DNA of 64,000 bases from Alloascoidea africana. Lineage: Eukaryota > Ascomycota > Alloascoideomycetes > Alloascoideales > Alloascoideaceae. This document shows positions 12,110 to 23,469 of this stretch, piece after piece (positions within the stretch are counted from its first letter, which is position 1; every line of letters begins with the position of its first letter). A program made the position numbers and the translations under genes. The notes below the pieces were generated by a model. It had not been told where the DNA came from. It searched no databases and saw only the letters and a list, made by a program, of their open reading frames with translations. The stretch spans positions 124,001 to 188,000 of the forward strand of contig JAKTTT010000032.1 of assembly GCA_030581615.1 (NCBI GenBank). The letters are read 5' to 3'.

Positions 12110-13300
12110 TCATGGTGACTCTCCAAACTCTTTGAAACCACCTAGCCTAAAAATTTTCATTGCGATTCGGTTCATTAACTTTTGCTTGTGCTTAATGATG
12201 TTTTTTTGTCTGGAGGATATGCTCAGAATCTTTTCAAAGCAAAGCTCAACTTCCTCTCTCTGATCTCCACATATAGATATTCTAATTGTTTCGACGTTGT
12301 CCGTTTGCTCATTGTAAACCATTCCATGATAAATGATCATCATGGTTTTTGTAAACTCTTGCTTTAGCTGGTTAATGTTCATAATACCTCTTCCATAAGC
12401 CTTTATCATCTCTAATACTCCTTGCTTGTAAGGACAGACTATTTTGAAGTTCCTTTTTGCTGGTATCTCGGATTCTAATGTCGAGGGCGAGAAATCTTCA
12501 GTACACAACCCATCACTGTTGTGGTTTTGAACAATATCTCTAATCACCCAATGATTGTAAGGAGCATTGTTATTTTTTCCATCTCTATAAGCGCCTTTTA
12601 CCCGCTTTGATGTCGTATGTTAGTAACATTTTTTGAACTTATGAATTGGTACTCTTACTTTTTTCACTGTAAACAACTGGCTATTACAATAGGAACAGCC
12701 ATACGAAAAAGAAGAACATTGCTTTCTTTTCCCTTCAGTTGTGTTTGATGAACAATCATCACCTTGCAGTATATTCGGCAGGGCCATAGATCTCTCTGCT
12801 TTCATTCCCTTTGCTCTTGTTTGTTTAAAGCTGATTCTTTGTTTAACTTTATAATAAAGAAAAAGACATAATTTCGCTTCATCGGATGTCTCAAAATAGT
12901 TTCCGGGATAAAACTCGATTCTCAACAATCCCTTAATTAGAGCAAAGATAAAGTGTTCATTGGAGCCTTGATCTACCAAATCAAAAGCAGAAAGCAATTT
13001 AGTTTTGACTAGATTATTTCCCTCCTTATGTGGATTTTCATTAATAGGCTCTTCTTGCGAACTACCAACAACATCTTTGGAAACTAAGAGACTACTAGAA
13101 AGTGGCAAATTAACTGAGAGATCACAATTGGAGCCCTCTGTGTCTTGGATATCAAAACCAAACTCTGCTTCTCCAAACGGATTTGAGCAAACAAACATTG
13201 AATATAAAGGCTCCTCATCAAATAAAGAGTTCTCGAACTCCAATGAAGTCTCAAATCCTTTGTGACTAATGTAGTCAAAGGATTTCTGAAAACTGAACAT
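12110..13300 (-). CDS. Spliced gene of unknown function, 378 aa
   Basis: Two frames on the minus strand join across a textbook yeast intron. Exon 1 (13300-12659) ends before GTAAGA. The branch point is a perfect TACTAAC, and exon 2 (12604-12110) follows the first downstream AG, giving a 54-nt intron and a continuous 378-residue product. The stop that would end the upstream frame lies inside TACTAAC, which explains why the locus looks like two small ORFs. The N-terminus is acidic and aromatic (FDYISHKGFE, FDEEPLYSMF), like an activation region. A Cys cluster (C-x7-C-x2-C, about residues 198-208) and basic patches sit just before the splice site. The C-terminal half holds AYRDGKNNNAPYNHW and a Lys/Arg-rich end. 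I recognise no family. A fast-evolving DNA-binding or mating/meiosis-type regulator is a guess. The gene is isolated, with several kb of empty DNA on one side. Confidence 0.65.
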
Positions 13301-14950
13301 ACTCAGATATATGTTGAGATTATGAATTGGATACTCCCAATTAAACAATGCTCTCTGAGATATATACAAATTTATATAGTCTCACCTGAGTGCCCCTCGA
13401 TTGAACTATTGGACCATTATTATTTCCTTCAGGTTTAAATGTTTAAGTATTATAGTAGTCTCAAGCCCCAAACTATTAATGTTAGGATTCATTACATTAT
13501 AATTCTCCATAGTGTCAAAAATATAGTAATACAGACAAAAGAATACGAGAAGTCATCTAATTTGTTGTGTGTTACTCCTGTTGTTCAACACACAATCCAA
13601 TACTCTCCAATTGCACCGTCTCCCTTTGGTAGCCTAGACAAAGAAATCATTTGAAAATGCTTGATATTTTTGAATGCTAAGAAATTGTAGTTAGCGTTTG
13701 TTTCTTATACCACAATTCCAGCCAATTTACAATCGAGAATGAGCTGTCATGTAAGATAATCAGTACCGACAAATCTAGACGAACTTTGTGCCATCAGTAA
13801 ACAAAAATAATTTTGTTAACGGAGTGAACGTCTAGTTCAAAAGCTTAAAAACTTAAATCATTCTTTTAATTCATGCAAGGGACAAACCCCCGACATTCAT
13901 GTTATCCTTTTCGTTGAAAGCTCTGCCATGCACTTGAAAGATACAGGTAATCGCTGTAAGGCAACAGAAATGGTTCTAAAATCAGTAAACTTTCTTGCTT
14001 TCTGGGCAGGAGTGTGGGCGTCAATACCATCCTTGTTTCCAAAGAGAACGCCGTATTTTACCTCTTATTATATAGCGTCAGTTTCCACGAGTGCTTATAT
14101 AGAATTGCTTCCAATTACTGAATATTCACATAGAGAACAGAAAAAGACCCTATAAAGGTAATAATTGTCATTATATAATATAATATCACAGCCTAGCAAT
14201 TACTTTATTGTGGTAGTTTGCTTCTTTAGTGGTGCCTATAATAATAGAACTCTCTGGAAGCCCACTAGACCAATTCTCCACTTGTACCGTTTCCTATCGT
14301 CCACAAAACTACATTGTGTATTCTGCTTCTGACATTCAGCCAGCCAGATAACGAAATTCTCAGCGACAGATCCTAGCAAAAACAAGATGATTTCTTGATT
14401 TCAGTTCCATTGTATTTAAAACATAGAATAGTGCAAATTTAAAAACGTTACATACAGGACCTCCATGAAACTAGAGACTGAATGAACGCATCATGGCATT
14501 CAATAGGTATAAGTTGTCATCTCTTTATAATGATATCTTTCATGTGTGTGACTTCAGTCGATAACTTCTAGAAGTATTTCTATTTTCTGATTAGGAGTAA
14601 AAGTGAATCAAACTCAACGTTAGAATGTTAAATCTCAACTATGACAGTTGCTTTGAACCTAAAGTTTAGTCTAATTTTATCTCTATATCCAACTAACCAA
14701 TAAACTATGCTGAAATCGTATAGCTAATTTTCCTATATTTATTAGAAATATAGAAATAAATAGACATTTATTCTGTACACACTGAGCCGTAAGATAATCT
14801 TTACTCAATCTCGAATGAGACAGCCTTTTGGTTGGTTCTAATGCCTCAGGCCCAAGCTATGTATTATCCGGGTAACACACATCACATGATATTTAAACTG
14901 GGGTGATTTGATCCAAGGAAGTTGGGCAAGTGCTCTTTAATTGCGTTATA
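13301..14950. other. Intergenic 1.65 kb; one 75-codon ATG frame
   Basis: The interval holds the upstream region of the unknown spliced gene on the left and the JAC1 promoter on the right. The only ATG-started frame of note is 13928-14155 (+, 75 codons), with no recognisable domain and probably chance. The right end has a Reb1-like octamer and an E-box-like TCACATGA near 14.87-14.89 kb. Confidence 0.45.
14868..14875. promoter_or_regulatory. Reb1-like site CCGGGTAA before JAC1
   Basis: The octamer CCGGGTAA matches the Reb1 general regulatory factor site of S. cerevisiae and lies about 76 bp upstream of the JAC1 start. TCACATGA follows 7 bp downstream (14882-14889). The function is inferred from the motif and its position. 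Confidence 0.5.
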
Positions 14951-15706
14951 ATGTTTACTTCATCAATCGCTATCCGGACAGGCATACTAAAATCAAGGAA
15001 GGGTTTTGGTTCAATTGCCTTAAAACTTCCACTGAAAACAGTGTGTTGTCCTAGTTATAGCTACAGTTCAGTTGCACGGCAAAGGTTTTACAGTACAAAA
15101 TCAAAAGACAAGGAAACTACAGGGCATCAGACTTGTTATTATAGCCTTTTCCCAAAGACATTTCCTGATGGACCACCACCAAAAGGACCTTTTATATTTA
15201 ACACTCGTTTGTTGCGACGAGAGTTTCTCTCGTTGCAGTCAGAAACCCATCCTGACTTTGCACAGTCTGCTTCAAATGATGACCTGACAAGAGAGCAATA
15301 TGAGGAGAGATCATCACTACTCAATAAGGCTTATAGCATCCTTTCCAAACCTTTAACACGATCTCAGCACTTGTTGTCGTTTCACGGTATAAACCTCGCT
15401 GATGATGAGCAGGTCAGACAATACATTGACAATGAGGCTGATAGTTCCGAAAACACGGAGATTCTAAGCACAATAATGGAAATCCATGAAGCTGTTGACG
15501 AGGCTTCGGAAGAAGGGGACGTCGAACCCATAAGAAATGAGAACCTGGAAAGGATTGATAGATGCGAAGAACAACTAGAAGAATGCTTCAAGAAGGAAGA
15601 TTATAAAGAAGCCGCTAAGCTTACTATACAGCTAAGATATTGGGTCAATATTGAAAATGGTTTGAAAAACTGGGAACCTGGGAAGTCATTTGATATTACG
15701 CATTGA
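14951..15706 (+). CDS. JAC1: Mitochondrial J-protein co-chaperone Jac1 (HscB)
   Basis: A 251-residue orthologue of Jac1/HscB, the specialised J-protein that delivers the Isu scaffold to the mitochondrial Hsp70 in Fe-S cluster biogenesis. The J domain starts around CYYSLFPKTF, and the invariant HPD appears in SETHPDFAQS (about residue 105). It is followed by NKAYSILSKPLTRSQHLL, typical of HscB. The C-terminal Isu-binding three-helix bundle is acidic and covers about 150-240. The first 60 residues are rich in Arg/Lys/Ser and lack acid (RTGILKSRKG, RQRFYSTKSK), as expected for a mitochondrial presequence. The protein is longer than yeast Jac1 (184 aa), mainly because of this N-terminal part. The start is the ATG at 14951, since the open frame upstream begins only with GTG. 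HTM1 converges on it from the right. Confidence 0.93.
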   Translation: MFTSSIAIRTGILKSRKGFGSIALKLPLKTVCCPSYSYSSVARQRFYSTKSKDKETTGHQTCYYSLFPKTFPDGPPPKGPFIFNTRLLRREFLSLQSETHPDFAQSASNDDLTREQYEERSSLLNKAYSILSKPLTRSQHLLSFHGINLADDEQVRQYIDNEADSSENTEILSTIMEIHEAVDEASEEGDVEPIRNENLERIDRCEEQLEECFKKEDYKEAAKLTIQLRYWVNIENGLKNWEPGKSFDITH

Positions 15707-16049
15707 AGGGCCTATCTGTTAAGTAGCTCCCAAAATTATCTATTCCTGAAGCATCGAATGACCTTATTGACAATATGAGCCTAAGTTTTTAGTCAGAAAT
15801 CTTTACATTTACATAGTATTTTTTTGATATGACCAGCATAAAAAAAGTTTTACATTTCGCCCTTTGACATTTAATTCCCCGGTTGAAGGTAGACCTTGAA
15901 GCAGAAGCTACCATTAGTTCAATCCGGAAGTGATAGTTCACTTAGCAAAATATACTAAATCATGCTATAATCTAGGAAAACAACTTTTCATAGTTAATTG
16001 AAAATCAAATGGTAGATTTGATGAAAATGTACAAGTTTCACAGATGCTG
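15707..16049. other. Convergent 3' interval, JAC1 / HTM1
   Basis: AT-rich sequence between two converging genes, with several TA-rich and T-rich runs suited to 3'-end formation. No further gene is seen. Confidence 0.6.
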
Positions 16050-18739
16050 TTAAGGGTTCCTGTCCACCAACAAATTGATTATTGGTTCATTTTTTATGGT
16101 GATCATCCCGAGGTCATTCACTCCTATCGAGTTTTCTTTGCTTCCTTTCCATGCTTTCAAATGCTGATCCATGCTCTCAGCTTCAATGTACAAATTGCTT
16201 TCGACGTCAATGCCATTTACGCAAAGACAGTAGAGAATTGTGTGCGGCTTTCTGGTGCGCTGAAGGTATCTGTAGTTTAAATCTCTTATTTTATTCTTGG
16301 TTCTGTCTTTATAATCCCGCTTTATAGCTTCTGGCCCAATAGAAATTCTTTGAAGACGGAGTCTGAGTCCGTTGATATCTGTGGTATATATATCCAAAGT
16401 TTCAGGATCTTTCAGCTTGAAGACGCAATTCTTTGAGTTTTCGATAGATCCAACTATGAGCTCAATCTCCTCATTCTCGTAAAGTTCAGCAGGACATATT
16501 GCATTTGGGTTAACATACCTTTCGATATATCCAGGGTCCAAGTCCATGTCTGTATACAGGCGATAAGAAGAGGACCTTGCCAAATACCAAGGCTTTTTAA
16601 ATCTATAATGCGCATCGGGATAGTAAAAATTGTCCCATGAAGAGACCTGAGAGTATAATGCTGAAGGCATTCGAATCACAGGACACTGCTGGGAGTTGAA
16701 ATAATAACTATTATTGTGACTTGAATTTATACTTGTCTGATCCGTCTCGAGATACGCACTGGAAGCTAACGACAGTTTAGACGATTTCTTTGTTGAATTT
16801 TTAGATCTGGCTTTCCTTAGAGCATTGAAAATTTGTGATAAGTTTGTTGTCCCACTGCGAACTATGTCTTGAAATCTTTTCAATTTTCGCCTAGCTTTCT
16901 TCATCTGTGAGAGCTTGAAATCATCGCCTTTAAAAATGTGCTGAAAAGGTTCATATAGCATCCAAAAGTGATCCCGTTTTACATTAACATCTACCAAAGG
17001 CAGCTTCATTCCGTCAGAACCAGTAGAATTCTTATTACTTTCCTCTGAGTTTATAAGAAAAAACTCAACTTCCAAGTTGTTCGCATCTTTAATTCCATGG
17101 ATATCTTGGCTATACCAGAATGGATGTGCTTCTGTTGAGAAAACAAAGTTTGAATCGACATTGTTTAAATGATTGTCAACGTCAAACAAAAGGTATAAGT
17201 ATTTGAATGTTTCGCTCAGCACAAAACTTTCCATGCGATCATCAAGCTTTCCATTTCTTACGTTGCGGACGCTTGCAAACCCACATTTTGCCTTGTATCT
17301 CGTCTTTATATCATTCAGTACACGCTTTCCGACATGCAAGTAAAATGGATCTTTTGTACTCCGGTATAGGTAATAGGTGGACTCGATAAACTCTGGTCTC
17401 AATGGATACCATTCCAAAGCCACATCGTCATCAGCACCAAAAGGATAAGGATGCTTGTATGTCCATCTTTCAGGAATCCCAGCATAGGTATTCCACAGCT
17501 TGTAGTGCATCAGATGGGACTTTGCTGCCTGCTCCACATCCCCATACAGAACCAAAAGTCCAGGAAAGAAAGCAGAAAGAGAATCCATCCAATAAGTAGC
17601 TTGCATTCCTGTATAAGCATCTATGTTTCTAAATATCCAACCGGATAAAAAATGTGATCGTAAGCTTTCATACAGAGTTTCAAATATAGACATCATAGCT
17701 TTATCATTGAAGAGAACCGCTTGCTTCAAAGCATCTTCGTAATAAGAGTCTATGCTTGCTCCAATGCCACTCATCGAAGCCTTCCAATTACCATTATGCG
17801 GATCAATTGACATCGGCAAGGCGTCCAAAGGGGATCTATTCAACCACAACGAGTAGAATGCTTTCTTTGAAGCCTGTTCAAAGGCAGGGTCTCCTGTTAG
17901 TCTACTTAGGAGCGTAAACTCCAAAATCAAACTGCCTGCCCCAGAAGTGCACGTTTCAAGTTGCAGGTCAGCTAGTTCTTCAATATCAGCACCCTTTTGA
18001 AGATTAACTCTTGGTAGTGGAATAAACGACGATGTGTTAAAAGCAGGTAAAAGTCGTAACCCTAGATCATAGGCTAGATCTAATAGAAATCCATCATAAT
18101 TTGGTATTTGATGACCTAGTTTCTGTGAGGAAGCATAGATGTGGGAAGATAAAAGTCCTCCCATAATCCTGATTGTGGTTTCAAACACCTGGACGGTGCT
18201 GGATTTGTTAAAGTGAATATGCTCACGTACCAGTTGTACGTACTTTTCAAACGATTCCTGGTCTCCCATAATCTAAGTTCTGGTATGTTAGCAAGGGTAC
18301 GGCTCACTGGGAACAAATAGATATGCCAAACACTCACGGGAAACATGTCCATTGCATCGATGAGCGTAACCGCAAAATCACCCAATGCATCATTAAGGCC
18401 AATATTAGATATATCACCGTCTGGTCCAAGACCTTGACAGCTGATGGGACGCACTTCATCCTTTGGATATCCCATAGCCATATAGGAATCCCAACCATGG
18501 AGAAACATAGCTTTAGATTCATTTCGCAGTTCTTCTAAATGTTCTCTAGTAAACTCTTGAAAAACTGGAGGTGGAGATATGTATCTTCGATGTTTGGCTC
18601 CAGTTCCCTTGTGGGAACTAGGGTGAGACGCTTTGATATCTTCTGATGAAGGAGAAGTTGCATCCACAACATAATAGTCTTGAGTTACTGATAACACTAG
18701 AACTAGATGCATCAAATACAGACTGGTCTTCCATATCAT
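16050..18739 (-). CDS. HTM1: ER alpha-mannosidase Htm1/Mnl1 (EDEM, GH47); one intron
   Basis: An 874-residue orthologue of Htm1/Mnl1, the GH47 enzyme that trims N-glycans on misfolded ER glycoproteins to mark them for ERAD, acting with a disulfide isomerase in yeast. Exon 1 (18739-18338) encodes a signal peptide (MIWKTSLYLMHLVLVLSVT) and the start of the mannosidase domain (HGWDSYMAMGYPKDEVRPISC, GDFAVTLIDAMDMF). A 65-nt intron (GTGAGT, GCTAAC, TTAG) leads into exon 2 (18272-16050). GH47 blocks follow: STVQVFETTIRIMGGLLSSH, LEFTLLSRLTGDPAFE, GIGASIDSYYEDALK, WIDSLSAFFPG-type WMDSLSAFFPG, RPEFIESTYYLYRSTKDPFY, FVLSETFKYLYLLFD, FSTEAHPFW. The C-terminal half carries a basic insert (about 530-580) and ends with the family-typical PIINLLVDRNP. 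No KDEL-like signal is present, as in yeast Htm1. It is about 80 residues longer than the S. cerevisiae protein. Confidence 0.94.
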
Positions 18740-21700
18740 ATCTTTAAGCGCTCCAGCAGGAACAGCAGCATTACTCTGCCAAAAGAGTTCGTGTCCTAAG
18801 CATCAATTACCCGGCTATAGGCGGATAAATACTGTCAAAAATCGAAATGCCTATTCATTAACTTTACTTGCTCTCGTAATCTTCTGGTCTAAAATAGTCA
18901 GGTTAATGAATTTTGATGTGCTGGAAAATTCCAATTAAGGCTCTGATGGCGAGCTTGTTTTTGTGTCTTGAGAAATTTGGCGTCATTAGCTGTCGCACGG
19001 ATCTTCTAAGCTAAGATGCTAGAAAGGCAGCGGAGGATGGCCAGCGAGAAGCCTATGTAGGCTCTAGAAGTATAAGCTAAGCAATTTGTTGGATCTGAAC
19101 TATAGAAGGTAACTTGTTTTTAATAAACCAAGAGAGAAGAGACTTAAGTATTATCGTAGAGAGTAGAAAACAATGAGATGCAGGGTGTGAAAGTATGAAA
19201 AGCAAGCCACATAAAGTGGCCAAGGCTGAGGAAAAGATTTAGCAGTCGCTACGTAAGAGTGGATGTTTTCATAATCGATGAAGTTTACCATTCAGCGTAT
19301 TTGCGAGAGTGTAGAACTTCTATCGAGGGATGAAATCGATATACTTTTGTCCATGAAATGTGTCATGCAAATCTTGTTTATTAAAATTGACAACAATTCA
19401 GCTTTACTAACAAGTTGAAGAAGGAAGAGCATCAGGAGGTTGGTCATAGATAGAATTCTTTCCCCCACATGCCGTGTTCCTTCTGATGTTTTGTTTTATG
19501 ATATTTGTAAAAGAGAAGAACTAATGAGACTGAATAGAGGCTGCTAAGACCTCCAAAAATGAAGTGCTTGGACAATACACGTCCAACTATATTGATCAAT
19601 TCATTTCAATATGAAACAAATGAGTACATTAGATCGAGTTTGTGGGGCATCAAACTTCAGCCTAAAAATCCATATATTAGGGGGTCTAGTAAACATTGGA
19701 CATCTTGGTTCATTGCTCAATTAATATCGACTTGACCACTAAAAAAAAAGACCGAGATCGATATTGATGTGAGCGAACTTCTCAGAGTAGCCGATAGCCG
19801 TGCCGATGGGCTCAGACATAGTGAACCTCATGAAGGTGAGTCTTTAGTATTGTGCATATCTTCAGAAGCGCATTAGTTACTCAATATCAGGTATCCAATG
19901 CGATTGGAACTGAAGATGGCTAATCGCCCGTCTCCTATCCAGAGATCAAGTAGATAAATCTTCTATTGTTGACGCAAAGATAGGGGTGTCCTATTGACTT
20001 TGATCAGATGCTAAAGTGTCGACGGAGTACAAAACCCTTTTTTTTGATTTTTCAGATAAACAAGTTTTGTATTTAGATTTTTACAGTTCTTACTTTATGA
20101 AAAGACCAAAGTTCTTCGCTTGAGTAGATCAAACCATGCAATAGAACTGCTCTTCAGTTTCAATTATTTTTCTTTCCCAGTACGAGACTAGGGAGCGGCC
20201 ACTCTCTAGTCCACAAGACATTAGATTAATACACTGTAAGAGTCTCTTTAAGTTTCTAAGAATCTTACCAACAGACAGACGAAAGTGGAAACAGAACCAG
20301 CCGAGGTTAGTCCCTTCAATCTGCTTGTTCTGCAAATGAAGTGTCACATTACACCATATAACCTTTCAGTTTCGGATACCAGTGAAATGCAGAATTTATA
20401 ATACTGGTTGACTTGATGACTGAACTGTTTAAAGTATGTCAGTCAATTTTTTTTGGGAATCGTTGCATACACCGTGTGCAAAAAAAGCAACATTTAAGTT
20501 TGAGATTATTCTTCAAATCGTACCTTTTTGCGTCTTCGGATTTGCGGCTTCGCAGCCTTCAAATCGCTCAAAAACTCTATTGAAAAGAAAAATTTTAAAC
20601 CGCCGCGATGCCGACTGATGTTTGCGATTTCAGTTGCATTCTGGGGAAAACGGAGATGAAAAAGATTAACCGTTTTGGATGTCGATCAGTATGTGAATTG
20701 TGTATTACGAAAAAGATTTGTTTGAGAAAATTCCCCAGATTTTAATTCAAAAGAAATACCAATGATAGGTGTCCAAAGTAGAACAGGCAGAGCAACAACA
20801 AATGGATGAGTCATGCTTTTGGGGGGATATTATTTTTTCCCATTGCAATGTCCCCAACAAGTCGGCCTCTTACAAGCATCCTGAATCACGAAGCATTGTG
20901 GCAGCCAACAGTTAGTGATTTTTCACCGACAACAATGCTCTATTTGTCCTGGTCGGCTCCACGAGAAGCGAGCCGTGAAGGCGCTGATCCCGAGGTAAAC
21001 GAGGGGCATATATGCACTTAGGCATTTGTCTTGCCGGCCCAGCACTGATCGATTCGATATACCCGATTCGGCTGTGGCGCAGAAAGAAATTGATATTGCG
21101 GCTACGAATTATCATTGGCTCGCGCCAAGCACTTTAGTGGACACCCTTTCACATCTTCTAGTGAAGTTCACGATTGGAATGAAAGCTTCCATTTTCTCCC
21201 AGACAGTTCGGGTGGGCCATCTGTCTATGGATGGCTCTTTCTCTCTACGAAAGAAAACACTGAAATGGCAAAAAACGCCATGGTGTGGTGGAGCTGACCA
21301 GCTGCTAATGCACACCCATTCATGCGCAATTTTGCATGTTTCAACATTTTTTGCTTCTCTCCGGCCCCGGACATCATCAAAAGTCTAATGATAACAAGAG
21401 GAAAGCCAGAAGTAGACCATCTGCACTATTGTATTACACCGATGGAGCACCTGGAGACCCTTAAATAAACGATTCTGGAGAGCTGTGCGGTCTATCACTG
21501 GTGATTCATAGCATAGCAAGCCTTATGGCCAGCTGTTTAGGTCCAGTCTAAACAGCCCCAGCCAATCAGCGCCGGCGTTGCAGCCTCTTTCTTAGCGCGC
21601 GCATGCCGCATCCAAATCTGATCAATCTGATAATATTGCATAACTGTGCACAATTTGCGTTTGTTTTGTGTTTGTGTTTGTCACGGGTTCGGCTCGTTTT

Positions 21701-23469
21701 CATGACGGACTCCGAGCAATCCTCTTTTCTCCAAAGTAGTCCCATTCGTTTCACGGCCAGCATCTACGACACTTCCTCTAATCTCAGAACCCAGGAAACC
21801 ACATAGTCATTGATGGGGTTCTATTTTTTTCGGTTTCGCTCCAGACTGCCTTTTCCCGTGCCCTATGGCGATGAACAGATTAATTATTAGAGCGTGTTGG
21901 TTACCTGGAGATCTCGCTTGCAGGAGAAGCCGGCCCAGCCCCTCCGACAACTCTCGTCTGATGGGACGTCATAACTTAAATTTTCTTTTCAGCAGCATCC
22001 ACAGGAATGGGCGAACTTAAGATCCCAATACCTTAACGGTCTGACATATGGAGCAGGCTGCTCGAGTTTGGAGCCACCAGACGGGCGTTACATTTTGATC
22101 AATGTTTGGAGTACAGTTAAGGCTAGTTGAATGCTCGGCTGTTCCATCAGTACTTTATTAAAAGGTAGAAGTCAAGGATGTTCAAGAACCTGTTAGAAAG
22201 AGAGATGAGGATCTATACATGATGTTAATGTAGTTGTCTTTAATATTTCAAAAGGGTCCGCATTGTGGACTTGTTTCACTGATGGAATAGATTATCCTGA
22301 TCAGGTTTAATCTCGTTCAATCTCTTGAGCTGGAGGAGCATATCCGAGATCTGATTATTTGTCATGCTGATTACTCTTTCGATAATGACCATCTTATTAA
22401 CAAGCTATGGACAATTGCGCTTTAAAAATTTGCTCTTTTTGTCACCATCTACATTTACAAAAGGTTTGGCGGTTAATTTGAGTGCTCTTTGAAAGGGGAG
22501 TCAAGTAGGATTTTCAGTCACATCTTCCAAATGGCGAACGCAAAAGGTTTCACCCCCCGTTCGACTACAATTAGCGCTCAAAAATGAAAAATATTTCAAT
22601 CTTCTTTTCTGTCTTGCTTCAGAGAAAAATAATTCGTAAAAAGAATATCATCGATCACGATCATGAGCTGTTCTGGACAGGCCATCCCACAAATTCTCAA
22701 TCCACGGTTATGGTACTCATCCGATTAATAGCCATACGCAATAGGCTGGGAAAAAAGCCAACTAAAAGGCTTGGCAACTAAGAATTTTACCCTTGAGCAT
22801 TTTCAGTTTTCAGTTGCCAACACTGGTTGAATAGATTTTAGATTAAGACCTTGCCCTTTTGTAGAGGATCAATAAAAGAGTCACCCATTGATTTGACGGT
22901 TCTTTCCATCAAATAAATTGCCTAATAGAAGAACCCTTTATACGGTAACAAAATAGTGATGACTGCGGAGGAAGCGCTCCTTAAAAGTCTTGTCCTAGAA
23001 AGAAACCTTACCCGCGAACGCACAATTGCACACTTGTCCACACCCGCGCAAATGTCTAATTAGTGCCATTTGCATATTTGTGCATGGTGTACGCATTGAT
23101 GGAAGAGATTATCCCAAACCGGATGTACTAATCTTAAACGGGCTGGCCCCCTTTTTCTTTTTCTTGACCCTACCTTCCTCTTCCCTCTTTTTTTCCTTCT
23201 CTCCTTCTCTTCTCTCTTTTTCTTCTACATCTCACTCGACGAATCGAAAATCTATTCGCTTTTTGAATAGCCCGGGCTTTTTAAAATCGTGGATTAAGGA
23301 CTAGATTACAGCATTCTCTTGGTCTCAAATCCTCTTTTCGACCACAATAGATCTCAAAGGTCCTCTCTACCTTATCTAGAAGATCGCCGCCTAGTCACAA
23401 AAAGCCCCAAAAGTGCCAATCCTACAACAGTCCGATTGAAACAGAAACTGTCTCGACAGAAGAACAGCA
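18740..23469. other. 4.7-kb gene-free tract, upstream of Zn2Cys6 regulator
   Basis: After the short HTM1 promoter at the left end, no gene is supported on either strand. The middle part (about 20.8-22.1 kb) looks richer in G+C than the flanks and contains CCAAT-type sequence (CCAATCAGCG near 21.56 kb). The last few hundred bases include TTACCCG at 23008-23014, CACACCCGCGC near 23.04 kb and a long pyrimidine tract (23.15-23.23 kb), which look like a promoter and 5' leader for the regulator. The longest frame (about 21.03-21.39 kb, +) starts with TTG and resembles nothing. Long upstream regions of this kind are known for developmental regulators in yeasts; applying that here is inference. Confidence 0.5.
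18807..18814. promoter_or_regulatory. Reb1-like site TTACCCGG before HTM1
   Basis: An exact TTACCCGG octamer 68 bp upstream of the HTM1 start codon. The position fits a nucleosome-clearing general regulatory factor site. No protein binding is shown. Confidence 0.5.

Noticed and set aside
6587-13775. Inverted word GTACCGACAA at both ends of the gene-poor zone
   Set aside because: The match is 10 bases and does not extend; matches of that size are expected by chance. Spot checks of other words gave no long inverted repeat.
12103-14495. Direct repeat AACGCATCATGG
   Set aside because: Twelve bases only, with unrelated flanks; not evidence of a mobile element.
21026-21388. 120-codon open frame in the tract upstream of the Zn2Cys6 gene
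   Set aside because: It starts with TTG, has no domain, and lies in a G+C-richer patch where chance frames are longer; overlapping frames on the other strand are equally open.
23026-23304. 92-codon frame before the Zn2Cys6 gene
   Set aside because: It starts with TTG, and most of its middle is Phe/Ser/Leu from the pyrimidine tract; better explained as promoter and leader.
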